A stretch of 64,000 nucleotides of DNA from Spirosoma linguale DSM 74. GTDB taxonomy: Bacteria > Bacteroidota > Bacteroidia > Cytophagales > Spirosomataceae. Where the stretch lies: positions 2,528,001 to 2,592,000 of the forward strand of contig CP001769.1 of the NCBI GenBank assembly GCA_000024525.1, in the 5' to 3' direction. Positions 55,179 through 64,000 of the stretch are shown in pieces; position 1 is the stretch's first letter, and every line of letters starts with the position of its first letter. The position numbers were made by a program, and so were the translations under genes. The notes beneath the pieces are model-generated. The model was not told the DNA's origin, did no database searches, and saw only the letters and a program-made list of their open reading frames with translations.

Positions 55179-56040
55179 AGGTTTGTTTATAGTGAAATAT
55201 CAAACTTCTTCAGTACAAGCGATTCGGATGTAAATACATTAAAATGAAATTCCCATATTTTTTTACGTACGTTTTATTATCCTATGAGTCAATTATGTTT
55301 CCATTTCATTTAAAATGCTTATCTGACAATTTCATGGCCTCGAAATACAACCTTAACCAATGTTCTTATCTTGTTATAATATTCTATATCGTATAAAAAC
55401 AAAGTCAAGGTATTATTTATTATATATCGTAAAGTAAAATAAGTCATGTCAATTATGCTAAAATTTTTAGAAACAATGTACACTTCGATACAAAGGATTA
55501 ATTAATTCGCTCTAATCGTTTATTAACTCATGAAAGGTAATGACATATTCTGAATCCTAATTAAAGTTCTAATCAACAATTGCAGAACACCTTACTTGCA
55601 ATAACTTAACGAAAGAACCTGGAGTATGAAAAGTACTTTCATTAAAAGAAAGATTACTACTTTTTGAAGTTCAATTCACTGATCAATCTTGTAAATTTAT
55701 GAGGTAATAATTGGCTGGATCACAGTCATTCTAATATTCCTACAGTAAAGCTCAGCAAGCTTACTATCCGAAAATTGATTTATCAAAAAAAATAGACAAA
55801 GAGCATTGCAAAATTGACGAAGCGTATTTTGGAATAGACGAAGGAAGATTAAGATAGCTTATATATTTTTATGTCATTAACTCACAGTGGATTTATACTG
55901 CTCTTGTCCACTTTGTCGGGCTAATTAATTATTCAGATAAGAGGTTGCTCTTTAGTGGATAGGGATAGGTCCGTTTCTGTTAATACTATGACAGTTGTAG
56001 TATTCTGATTATCTGCTTATTGAGTACATGCAAGAGCCGC
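55179..56040. other. AT-rich gap between the protease and the ISL3 relic
   Basis: No intact gene is found. A short frame at about 55810-55855 reads KIDEAYFGIDEGRLR and might be another IS fragment (weak). Otherwise stop-dense, AT-rich DNA that must include the protease promoter. Confidence 0.35.
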
Positions 56041-56513
56041 TTCTTGGATGGTTCCAGAGCTAAGTTTCCAGCGTTTTACCCTCTCGAACAGTCAACAAAT
56101 CAATAGGCGTATGCTTGTCTAGATCAATCAGAATCGTACCATAGTTCCGTCCTTCCTTAAATGCAAAGTCATCAACGCCTTATCGCTTGGGCATTTCGAT
56201 CGCTGGTGGTGGGGTTTTACGGAGATATTCTGTACAGGCGAGGTACTGACGGACTAGCCTATTATGGTATGATATAAGCGAGTTCTCTGCTTGGCACCGG
56301 TCTGTAAGACTATGGCCTTGATTCGTTGATCCGCTCTGAGGAGTCTTCGAGCATAGGGTTTGCAGACTTTTGGGTAAATACTTTGCGAGGGCAGTCTGCC
56401 AGTGAGCAGAAAAACTTGCGTAGCCGCACCTGAATCTTGATACGTTCACCACTCATAGGTAGGTTAGCTAAGGTGCGTTGGCAGGAACTAAGCACTCGGT
56501 TGGTGGGCGTCAA
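56041..56513 (-). pseudogene. ISL3-family transposase fragment
   Basis: Minus-strand pieces in several frames match an ISL3-type transposase: the zinc-finger/HTH region SSCQRTLANLPMSGERIKIQ and VRLRKFFCSLADCPRKVF, then RLVRQYLACTEYLRKTPPP, and the DDE domain start [20 protein letters not shown] followed by [13 protein letters not shown]. After that a TAG stands where relatives have Trp. The N-terminus and most of the DDE domain are missing. It lies 56 bp after the LanB stop, at the point where further lanthipeptide genes might be expected. Confidence 0.72.
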
Positions 56514-56569
56514 ACAGATAAATTAGCATTTGCTATGGCACTGCTATCATTGAAATCGACATAACTTTC

Positions 56570-59500
56570 TTATTTGTTTTGCGCTAGTTGGGATTTATAG
56601 AAACGAGCTAGATGATGATAAACAAGTACTTCGTAACTTCGTTGGTGTTGATCGAATAATCGGTTTATAAACAAGTGTATCAAACTCGCGATATAAGGTT
56701 GCAATTGATCGTTTGTAAAAATGGGAGACAGCATAAAGGGCTTAGCCCGGTGACTACGATTATAAAATATTAAATGGTGAAGTTCATCTGTCAGGCTTGG
56801 TGATTCTGCCTTAGTCATTAGCTTGATCAATATTGACTGGTTTTGCCGATAAAGATTAGCCAATTGTTTTTTTAAACTGGATTGTGCACCTTCTTGGTTA
56901 AATAAGGCCTGAAACCCCTTTAGACAAAAAGTACTTTTATCTACAAGATTTAAACCAAAATCTGTAAGATAGCGGTCAGTCCCTAAAAGTGCAGCCCCAA
57001 GTAGGGCTTGCTCAGCATCCTCGTTTTGACGTATGGTTAAAACAGCATCACTATCAGTCCAAAAAATCCACTCTGTGTTTTCTATACGTTCCACACCGTA
57101 GCGTTCCAGTTCTCGCTGGTATGTATCTAACTGAACTCGGTGTATTTCACCAGTATTGATCCAGACTTGCAACTGCCGTTGACAGGCCGAAAGAAGACTT
57201 GTATAGTTGTTCTTATCCGTTAAATGGAAACGAAATCGAAGATGGGGTTCAGGATCTTCGTATCGTATAAAAAACCAATGACTGATTGTACCCGCTCGAA
57301 TCGATGAGCGGGCAAGTTTGCCTAGTTTTATTAGCAATTGTTTACACACCTGCGGTCCGCCATAAACTTTAAGAAAAAGCCAATCCGAACCGGGTATAAA
57401 CGTTCGCTCTATAGAAAGGTTACTAATTTTGACGGGAGGGGATGCGAGAGAGGATCTGCGTTGGACAAAGGGTAGAATGACTTCATGAGTTAATGGGCCC
57501 TGAGGTCCATGCACACAACACTGATCGGGCGTTTGCAGCCATTCGAATACGTATAGGGGGGTTAATCGACGAAGCGTACTGACCAGTAGTTTTTGGCAGT
57601 CCGAATTATCCATATCCAAAAACAACTCCTGATCGGCCTGAATTAAGGCGACAAAGCGAGGCCATTGCCATAACTGGCGCCAGCGGGCCACATTTTCAGC
57701 ATCGGTTATTGAGTTGTCAATGTCTGCCTGATCGAGTCGCCACCGTGCTTCCTGCAAAATAATTTGGCGATACTCAACCCTTGGTAAGTAACGAAAGGTA
57801 CTCAAACTGCCCCAGGGCCACTGTACCATCAGCGGGCTTTCCTGCTGTTGGAGATCACAAAGAAATCGGTACGTGGGCAAGCCGGACAGGTAATTATGGG
57901 CCGTAGTAAGGCGGGGTACAATTTGCTTATTTAAGCGCCTGGAGCGGAGAATGACCCGCTCGCCGTTGGGTACGGAAACCCATAGATCAGTGATTGGTAT
58001 TTGCTTTTCGGGAGGTAAAGTCGACAAGCCCAGATAAGGAATCTCATACTCACTCAAGTGAGGACGTTGCACGACATTGCCCACAGCAATTGATGGTAAG
58101 TGCACAATTTCTGCATAAATGCGGTCAGTGTTTTGTTTTTGTAGTTGCTGATAAGCCCCTTGAACCTGTTTATTTAACTCTTTATCGGCCCTGCAGAAAC
58201 GACCCAGCAACGAAAAAGCAGAAGGGCCTGCCATAACTTTACTTCGAAATTTATAGCGACCTGTATCTAGGTCTTTTGACGAAGCTGCCAGAAAGTAGCC
58301 CAGTACATAATAGCTTTCCGGAATTGAGATGGGAGAATCGGACCAGCCAGTTAGGTCAGCATTGGTCAACTCAAGAACAGGCTTGCTCTGCGTTTGCCAA
58401 CTCTCGTATCGTTTTAGTAGCCATTTGTCCCAAGCAGGATTAAGCGGGGTCGATTCCTGCTGGTTTAAACCCAATAAGCTGGCTGCCATTAGCGTTTCCA
58501 TAATGGGTGTATCACCGGCTACGGGCTGGTTTCCGTAGCCAATGCCCGACTCGGCATCCAAGGCTACGGATAAAGGAATTTCCTGGTCTCCATACCGGGC
58601 GTAAAAAGCTTTTTTGAAAGAAACAAGGGCCTCTGCTGGGCGTAATGCCGCGTAAAGGCAAAATAGGTTTTGTAGACTTTTTTGAAGACCGCGCAGCAGG
58701 GAAGCGCTCAACTGATGCCCCTGACCAGTGAACAGGGTATCACCTTGTAGGAGGGGTATCGGGGGCAGCACGAGTCCAAACTGCTCTTGAAACAAGGTAC
58801 GAATGGCCGCATTCTTCGTTTTAAGACAGGCCCTTTGAGCAAGTAGGCTGCTTAGTTGATTGAGGCTTGCCCAAATGGTTTTTCCTTCTGGAAGATGTTG
58901 AAGAACCTCGTTGAGTCGATCGAGTGCATCAGCCCCGGTAACATTCAGTGACAACTCACTAACCAGAACCTGGTCAGCAATCAACTGATCAACAAAAGCC
59001 TGGCTTTCGCATGCCTCATACCCCAGTTGGGTTAATTCCTTTACGTAAGTCTGAAAGGGAGTTGACTGACGGGCCAGTCGAAGCACACAGCGTAAGGCGG
59101 GGTTGCCCTGTAGCTGGCTGGTAAAGAAACGGGCCGGGGAATCGGACGCATCAACTTCCAGATAGCGATATACCTTACCAACCGGGTACAGGCTCGTGTT
59201 CACCTGATACCTAAGGGAATGCCGAAGCGAAGAGTTCGTATTCAAATAGTTTAACAACTCACCCAGTATCGGTGCACTTAAGCGGTAATGACAGTTTACC
59301 TGACGGTCCAATACCTCCAAGCTGGTTACTGGTCCTACATGACCTAACCAACACCCAGCAAACAGGCCAAAGGGCGTCGACCGACTGCCCATTCGTAACA
59401 CATACTTGAGGACAGTTTGCCGTAATTTATCATTTCGTAACTGCGGATCGGATTGAATCTGTTCATAAAGCGTGGGCGAAGCTAAGAAGATGGCTTCGCC

Positions 59501-59611
59501 CACCACGGGTTGTTGGACAAAGGTCACTAAATCTCCCCTGTCGAGCAGATCCAGCAGTTGAGAGAAAGAAATTAAAGGCGTACGCAGGTAATAAAAAGCA
59601 AGCTGCTGCAT
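56570..59611 (-). CDS. Class I lanthipeptide dehydratase (LanB)
   Basis: This 1013-residue LanB-type enzyme dehydrates Ser/Thr of a precursor peptide using glutamyl-tRNA. The N-terminal glutamylation domain (about 1-700) carries the family hallmark RSTPFGLFAGCWLG near residue 78. The C-terminal SpaB_C elimination domain (about 740-1005) carries WLFLKVYGGPQVCKQLL and the conserved SHWFFIRYEDPEPHLRFRFH, which marks a complete, unsplit LanB. A short Thr-rich ORF ends 45 bp upstream and is the likely substrate gene. No LanC cyclase, protease or transporter lies in the window; downstream there is only an ISL3 relic, so the cluster may be truncated, or the partners may lie elsewhere. It is intact over its whole length. 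Confidence 0.9.
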   Translation of the reverse strand: MQQLAFYYLRTPLISFSQLLDLLDRGDLVTFVQQPVVGEAIFLASPTLYEQIQSDPQLRNDKLRQTVLKYVLRMGSRSTPFGLFAGCWLGHVGPVTSLEVLDRQVNCHYRLSAPILGELLNYLNTNSSLRHSLRYQVNTSLYPVGKVYRYLEVDASDSPARFFTSQLQGNPALRCVLRLARQSTPFQTYVKELTQLGYEACESQAFVDQLIADQVLVSELSLNVTGADALDRLNEVLQHLPEGKTIWASLNQLSSLLAQRACLKTKNAAIRTLFQEQFGLVLPPIPLLQGDTLFTGQGHQLSASLLRGLQKSLQNLFCLYAALRPAEALVSFKKAFYARYGDQEIPLSVALDAESGIGYGNQPVAGDTPIMETLMAASLLGLNQQESTPLNPAWDKWLLKRYESWQTQSKPVLELTNADLTGWSDSPISIPESYYVLGYFLAASSKDLDTGRYKFRSKVMAGPSAFSLLGRFCRADKELNKQVQGAYQQLQKQNTDRIYAEIVHLPSIAVGNVVQRPHLSEYEIPYLGLSTLPPEKQIPITDLWVSVPNGERVILRSRRLNKQIVPRLTTAHNYLSGLPTYRFLCDLQQQESPLMVQWPWGSLSTFRYLPRVEYRQIILQEARWRLDQADIDNSITDAENVARWRQLWQWPRFVALIQADQELFLDMDNSDCQKLLVSTLRRLTPLYVFEWLQTPDQCCVHGPQGPLTHEVILPFVQRRSSLASPPVKISNLSIERTFIPGSDWLFLKVYGGPQVCKQLLIKLGKLARSSIRAGTISHWFFIRYEDPEPHLRFRFHLTDKNNYTSLLSACQRQLQVWINTGEIHRVQLDTYQRELERYGVERIENTEWIFWTDSDAVLTIRQNEDAEQALLGAALLGTDRYLTDFGLNLVDKSTFCLKGFQALFNQEGAQSSLKKQLANLYRQNQSILIKLMTKAESPSLTDELHHLIFYNRSHRAKPFMLSPIFTNDQLQPYIASLIHLFINRLFDQHQRSYEVLVYHHLARFYKSQLAQNK

Positions 59612-59656
59612 ACCGGTAAAGTCGCCAGAGTAAGAATAACAGATGTGGTTAATGAG

Positions 59657-59812
59657 TTAGGTCTGATTTAGGCCATTAAGGCCGGTACTTGTTAACGTCG
59701 TACAGACATCGGTTGTAATGGTTTGATTTCCTTTCCCCTGGTGGAGTTGTTGAGATAGATGAACTTGCAGACGTACTTTCTGATACGTTAATCGTTTAGC
59801 TACGGGTTTCAT
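59657..59812 (-). CDS. Candidate class I lanthipeptide precursor peptide
   Basis: This 51-residue ORF starts ATG at 59812 and stops TAA at 59657, 45 bp before LanB on the same strand. The N-terminal half is a charged, leader-like stretch (MKPVAKRLTYQKVRLQVHLS). It is followed by a QGKGNQ spacer and a core rich in Thr with one Cys, TITTDVCTTLTSTGLNG, ending LNQT. The core has eight Thr (T31, T33, T34, T38, T39, T41, T43, T51), one Ser (S42) and Cys37. One Cys would allow one (methyl)lanthionine ring; the remaining residues could stay dehydrated. Size, position, leader style and composition all fit a LanB substrate. Cleavage site unknown. No similarity search was possible. Confidence 0.65.
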   Translation of the reverse strand: MKPVAKRLTYQKVRLQVHLSQQLHQGKGNQTITTDVCTTLTSTGLNGLNQT

Positions 59813-59947
59813 GAACAATAAAGAGGAAGGAGAACGTTTATGGTGGTTTATTAAGTCCTAAAGCTATTTGTCTTGGTGGCAAAACCTTTGTTTTTTCGAC
59901 TAAAGTGCAGCCAGAATAGACAGAAAAGCGTTCTGCATAGATAAAGC

Positions 59948-60718
59948 TTATAGCAGAACGGAAATATGTTTTTTTAATTCTTCCCGATAAAGCGGCCCCA
60001 TTGCAAGCTGCTTCCCATTGGTTAGCGTGATGGTGTTGCCATCGATAAGTCGAATGGCCGACAAGAGGACAATGAACGAGCGGTGGACACGCACGAATTG
60101 TGGGGGAGCAAACAACTTCTCGGCTTTGCCCAAATTCATATGAGTGACAATGACTTGATGCTGCAGGTGAACTTTCACGTAGTCCTTCAGGCCTTCAACG
60201 TAAAGAATTTCTTGGTATGGTATTTGAAGCAGTCGCTTTTCCTCTCGTAACCAGATGGAGTTTGATTCGGGCAGGGGAACCCCATCGGTTCGAGGCTGAC
60301 CAGACGCCGGGCTTTCTTCGATGGGGTACCAACCCACGGGTGGAGAGGCCGGTTGCCGTTTTTCCCGAAACTTAACGATAGCTCTGATAAACCGATCGAA
60401 GGCAATGGGCTTAACCAGATAGTCCAGTACCGAAAATTCGTAACTGGTCAGGGCGTATTGGGGATAGGCCGTTGTCAGAATAATCTCCGGGCGTGGTGTT
60501 AGTGGCAGCTTCATGAGGTCTAAACCCGTCATTTCGGGCATCTGTATATCCAGAAACAACAGATCAGGCTTTAGATCCTGAATGGCCTGCAAGCCCTGGA
60601 TGGCGTTTGAACAACTGGCCACGCATTGCAGATCCGGCAGCTGGCTGACAAAGGTCTCGATGAGATCCCTGGCGGGGGGCTCATCATCCAGGATAATGAC
60701 GCGATAAGTCGGTTTCAT
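59948..60718 (-). CDS. LytTR-family response regulator
   Basis: This 256-residue response regulator has a receiver domain with VIILDDEPPARDL and phosphoacceptor Asp57 in LLFLDIQMPEMTGLDL. The conserved Lys follows in SVLDYLVKPIAFDRFI. The C-terminal LytTR DNA-binding domain contains IPYQEILYVEGLKDYVKVHL, FVRVHRSFIVLLSAIRLIDG and GPLYREELKKH. Its start overlaps the 3' end of the kinase gene by 35 nt, so they are translated together. The lanthipeptide precursor starts 135 bp downstream on the same strand; the pair may control the lanthipeptide genes, as LytTR systems do for other bacterial peptides. Confidence 0.93.
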   Translation of the reverse strand: MKPTYRVIILDDEPPARDLIETFVSQLPDLQCVASCSNAIQGLQAIQDLKPDLLFLDIQMPEMTGLDLMKLPLTPRPEIILTTAYPQYALTSYEFSVLDYLVKPIAFDRFIRAIVKFREKRQPASPPVGWYPIEESPASGQPRTDGVPLPESNSIWLREEKRLLQIPYQEILYVEGLKDYVKVHLQHQVIVTHMNLGKAEKLFAPPQFVRVHRSFIVLLSAIRLIDGNTITLTNGKQLAMGPLYREELKKHISVLL

Positions 60719-61847
60719 GAAGATGGAGAGATAGATGGACAGAAAACTGATCAGGGGTTGACACTATATCCAGCGTATGCAAATTTGGATAATAAAAAGC
60801 GAGTCTCTTTTGCACGTTGAGCAGGCCAATACCAGCTGGCCCAGCAGCTTTTCGTTCAGGTCGGCTATTTTCTACCGACAAGGTAACGGCTGCCGGCTGG
60901 ATATGGAGCTGGATGTCGACCCAGGAAGCCTGCGCCGTGGACTGGATACCATGTTTGAAGGCATTTTCGATAAAGCTGATAAACAGAAGCGGAGGCACCT
61001 GCTGATTGGTTGACTCTCCGGTTACGGAAAAGCGAATGGAAACATGGTCATCATGCCGAATTCGTTCCAGATCTACATAGCTGGTCAGAAAGGCAATCTC
61101 TTTACTGAGCAGGACCCGTTCTTCGTTGGTTTCGTAGAGGGTATAGCGCATCAGGTCCGAGAGCTTAAGGATCGAGCCAGCCACCCGCTCCGGCGAACGA
61201 ATGGCAAACGAATAGATATTGTTGAGCGTATTAAACAGGAAGTGAGGATTGACCTGAGCTTTAAGGAAATCAAATTCCAATCGCAGATTTTCCTTTTCCA
61301 GCTCAACACGTTGCAGCTGACTGGTGAATAAGTCTTTAAACACCTTTAGTCCAATCGCATAGAGCAAATAATTGTACACCAGCGAAAAGGAAAACAGCCA
61401 GACGATGATGGCATCAAAGGGCGCCAGCCAGAAGGGCAGCTGCTGGATATGGTCTGCGTGGGCCGCATAAAAGCGGGGGAGTTTGGTAAGCGGAAAAAGC
61501 GCGTAAACGAGACGAAAATGAGCCAGGACTAATTCAGCGGCCACCAGGTGTACGCCCAATATGGCCAGCAGAAAATAATTGAGCTTAAAGCGGAGGAGTA
61601 AATTTTGGTGAATTTGCCACGTAATAAGCCAGTAGATGCCGATAATTAACGTACTGACAAATGCTGTTGACGACAAGCTATAGAGTAGGGCTGTTTGTGG
61701 AGAGGTATCGGGTATGGATGTAGCGATAAATCGAAAGCCTCGATAAACCAGCAGGATGGCCGTTATCCACAATAACGCATGACGAATCAGACGAAAACGG
61801 ATAGCAGGGCTAACCAGCACCTGCAAAAAAAACAGTTTATAGCCCAT
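60684..61847 (-). CDS. LytS-type membrane sensor histidine kinase
   Basis: This 387-residue membrane kinase has several N-terminal helices (for example HALLWITAILLVYRGFRFIA, TAFVSTLIIGIYWLITWQIH, YFLLAILGVHLVAAELVLAH, FDAIIVWLFSFSLVYNYLLY). A His_kinase domain follows with the phosphoacceptor region KAQVNPHFLFNTLNNIYSFA, then an ATPase with FISFIENAFKHG and GIGLLNVQKRLAFYYPN. There is no large extracytoplasmic domain, so the signal is probably membrane-associated. It is intact, unlike the decayed kinase at the left edge, and is coupled by overlap to its regulator. Confidence 0.93.
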   Translation of the reverse strand: MGYKLFFLQVLVSPAIRFRLIRHALLWITAILLVYRGFRFIATSIPDTSPQTALLYSLSSTAFVSTLIIGIYWLITWQIHQNLLLRFKLNYFLLAILGVHLVAAELVLAHFRLVYALFPLTKLPRFYAAHADHIQQLPFWLAPFDAIIVWLFSFSLVYNYLLYAIGLKVFKDLFTSQLQRVELEKENLRLEFDFLKAQVNPHFLFNTLNNIYSFAIRSPERVAGSILKLSDLMRYTLYETNEERVLLSKEIAFLTSYVDLERIRHDDHVSIRFSVTGESTNQQVPPLLFISFIENAFKHGIQSTAQASWVDIQLHIQPAAVTLSVENSRPERKAAGPAGIGLLNVQKRLAFYYPNLHTLDIVSTPDQFSVHLSLHLHETDLSRHYPG

Positions 61848-62476
61848 TAGTTCACTAAATTATCACCCGGGTAACGAATGTACCTAAAGTCAATTCAATC
61901 AACAGCTGTCTGTACGGTCATTTACTACACTCAATGTCCATATGCATCTTAAGTAAGAGCAATTGAAGTTTTCAGGGTAAAGTAAAGTTGGTATTTAGGA
62001 GTTGCTTTGTTAACTAGCCAAATAGCATGGTTTTGACCAATTAACCAACTTTTTTCGATTAAAGCAGGTCAACAATAGACCTAGGGGGCGATTTCCAAGA
62101 TGAATCATTCGTTAACTGGTATTCGACAACACGATTGAAGAATTTGAATGCATATACCATGGATGGTACCAAAAAATATTAAAAAGTTAATGTCCACAAA
62201 TCGTCCGATTTATGGGTATGTCATAAGTCTCAGATGAGAGCGATTTAGGGAACAGCAATACGACAGTAGGTAGCTTGACGGGCCATACCTTCAACGAGCT
62301 AACAGCCCTTCTAAACCAGGGTTAACCTTCGTTTTACCGTTTACTAAGGCAATTTCAGTACTAGCTACTCTATCACCCATATTTGAGTACATGAATGCCT
62401 GAACAGCTGATCCGCTTAGCTGCATGCATAACGTAAAAGCCCACTGACCGCTTTTCGCTCAAAACCAAACACATGC
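61848..62476. other. Gene-free region upstream of the kinase
   Basis: These 629 bp lie between divergent genes. I find no coding potential of note, no obvious second precursor ORF, and no strong hairpin. Confidence 0.4.
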
Positions 62477-62932
62477 ATGCTACGCTACTTACTTCTTTAT
62501 GGGCTTCTGCTGACGGCTTTAGTCTGCCAGGCTCAGCCCAAAGCCGATATAGAAAAAACCATTCAGTCCCTTGAGCAGATCGGGTTGAAAGGCATCTTGA
62601 CCACTGATACAAGCTTACTGGCCCAAATTTGGGCTCCTGAATTTATAGTCACCACGCCCCGCAATACCATAGCCCCGAATCGAGGGGCCGTCTTCAACAA
62701 TCAACAGCAAGGCTTAATTGATTACAGCTCCTTTGAGCGAGTCATTGAAAACAGGCAAGTACAGGAGAACCTGGTTATTACCATGGGTTACGAATTGTTT
62801 GTGGCCAAGCATCACCTGCAGGAAGCAAAGGCGGGCCAACCGACCAAACGCCAGTTCCCCAATGTGTAGATGAAGCAAAATGGGCAGCGGTTACAGATCG
62901 GCAGGCATGCCTCGATCATTTGTTCGCCCTAG
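62477..62932 (+). pseudogene. NTF2/SnoaL-like exported protein with internal stop
   Basis: A signal peptide (MLRYLLLYGLLLTALVCQAQ) leads an NTF2-like (DUF4440) domain with LLAQIWAPEFIVTTPRN and NLVITMGYELFVAKH. TAG at 62867-62869 stops the frame within the last strand pair. The same frame then continues MKQNGQRLQIGRHASIICSP to a stop at 62932. In relatives this place reads W-M/K-K-x-N-G and then RHASII, so TGG changed to TAG. The product as read lacks the last two beta strands and is probably non-functional. The substrate of such proteins is usually unknown. Confidence 0.75.
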
Positions 62933-63157
62933 CCCACCTTGTGGTAAAGCGAGTAGAATAGGTTTTAAACTGACCAGGCCCAAGGCTAGATTAATACAAT
63001 GGCCCTATTGACTGGTTTAGTCCACCCGCTTAAGAAACAAATCGGTACAGACTACTCTATCGCAAGTGGGAGCGGATAGGAGCCATTCATTGTTTACTAG
63101 TTGTCAAACGCAAGCCATCGCCTTCGTGGCGATGCACGACTGCCCTTACACAGATTT

Positions 63158-64000
63158 ATGAAACAAGCCTTACTGCTTACCTGGCTCCTGGTCGCCTTAA
63201 CGACCACCGCCCAGCAACTGCCCGTTGCGCCTATTCGCCCGGTCGTAGACGAGTACTTCGGTACAAAAATTACTGATCCCTACCGTTGGATGGAGAAGTC
63301 GTCGAACCCCAAACTGGAGCAGTATCTAAAAGTACAGGGCGACCACGCCAGGGCAACGCTCGACGGCCTGCCACGCCGGAAAGAGTTACTCAAGCACATC
63401 GTTAGCTTAGACGCCGACGCACCCTCGCCCGTTGGCCGGGTAGAGCGGTTAGTTGGTGATAAGTACCTGTACCTGAAATCGCTGCCGGGCCAACAAACGC
63501 CGTGTCTGTTTCTACGCAAAGGATTGCAGGGGGCGGAAACCTTGCTGGTCGACCCCAGCCGCTTTAACACTAGCATGGAGCGCTACAGTATCAGCTATTT
63601 TGTGTCCTCGCCCGACGATACCTACATTGCCTACGCCATTGCGGCTAACGGTTCTGAAAAGCCGATCCTGCACATTCTCAACGTAGGCACGCGGCAGGAT
63701 TTGCCCGAAACCATTGACCGCATGGATTGGGAATATGCCCGGCCGGAATGGCACCCCGATGGCCACTCGTTCTTTTATACCCGGATGCGCCAGTTGGCCG
63801 CCGATGCACCTGCCACTGAATACTAGAAAAAGAAGCAGGTATTCCGTCACGTGCTGAATACTGACCCGGCCACCGATTCGTTTGTTCTCGGCTTCGGTGC
63901 ATCGCCTGCCGTTGCCATCGACGAAGCCGATACACCGATCATACTAACGCTGACCCACACACCTTCGTCGTATATTTTGGCGCATATCAAACACGGTGAT
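63158..64000 (+). pseudogene. Prolyl oligopeptidase (S9A) with internal stop, cut by window edge
   Basis: The start is set at MKQALLLTWLLVALTTTAQQ, a clean signal peptide. The peptidase_S9_N propeller follows with DEYFGTKITDPYRWME, the typical opening of the family, then YSISYFVSSPDDTYIAYAIA. TAG at 63824-63826 follows APATEY, and the same frame continues KKKQVFRHVLNTDPATDSFV with clear family similarity to the end of the window. So one codon, probably Tyr or Gln in relatives, became a stop. The catalytic hydrolase domain lies beyond the window, so its state cannot be judged. Sequencing error is possible but needs a substitution, not an indel. Confidence 0.78.

Overview
The window reads as chromosome of a Bacteroidota bacterium, most likely a Cytophagales member near Spirosoma. 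Four signs support this: paired SusC/SusD systems, a giant hybrid two-component sensor next to glycosidases, LytS/LytTR regulatory pairs, and a type IX secretion C-terminal signal. The genus is an inference from general protein style. I see no rRNA, tRNA or CRISPR array.

Layout. (1) 0.4-3.0 kb holds decayed regulators: a frameshifted LytS kinase, a LytTR regulator with an internal stop, and a truncated sigma-54 activator. (2) 4.1-24.5 kb is a xylan/arabinoxylan utilisation locus: SusC1-SusD1-SusC2-SusD2-DUF1735 lipoprotein-GH10 xylanase with an inserted carbohydrate-binding module, then a hybrid sensor/AraC regulator and a GH43-CBM6 enzyme, with a convergent esterase. (3) 24.8-33.4 kb is accessory: SDR plus AraC, a frameshifted IS1182 element, a low-complexity secreted protein, a YdeI-like protein, AraC plus FAD monooxygenase, and a ParS/RES toxin-antitoxin pair. 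(4) 33.4-36.0 kb is an apparently intact IS21 element. (5) 36.1-48.6 kb is a minus-strand secreted-polymorphic locus. It has an RHS protein with a variable tail and a 4-nt-overlapping small membrane protein, then an operon of a type IX-secreted SdrD-B protein and a 1.8k-residue SpvB/RHS-front-like protein carrying an SGNH hydrolase and tandem repeats. (6) 48.8-51.9 kb is an IS graveyard: IS1182 nested in IS3, then an IS5-like relic. (7) 52.5-55.2 kb has a small LuxR-type regulator and a C10 protease with a companion lipoprotein. (8) 56.0-61.8 kb has an ISL3 relic beside a class I lanthipeptide locus: LanB dehydratase, a previously hidden 51-residue candidate precursor, and a LytTR/LytS pair. 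(9) 62.5-64.0 kb holds two genes with in-frame stops: an NTF2-like protein and a prolyl oligopeptidase running off the window.

How they fit together. In the xylan locus the surface SusCD pairs and GH10 would bind, cut and import oligosaccharides, GH43 and the esterase would trim them, and the hybrid sensor would detect a product and activate transcription. The most novel signals are two. The first is a three-box CCC promoter motif shared by the LuxR gene, the RHS gene and the SdrD/SpvB operon, with a TTTGT element at a constant distance; it suggests one small regulon. The second is the LanB locus with its short Thr-rich, single-Cys precursor.
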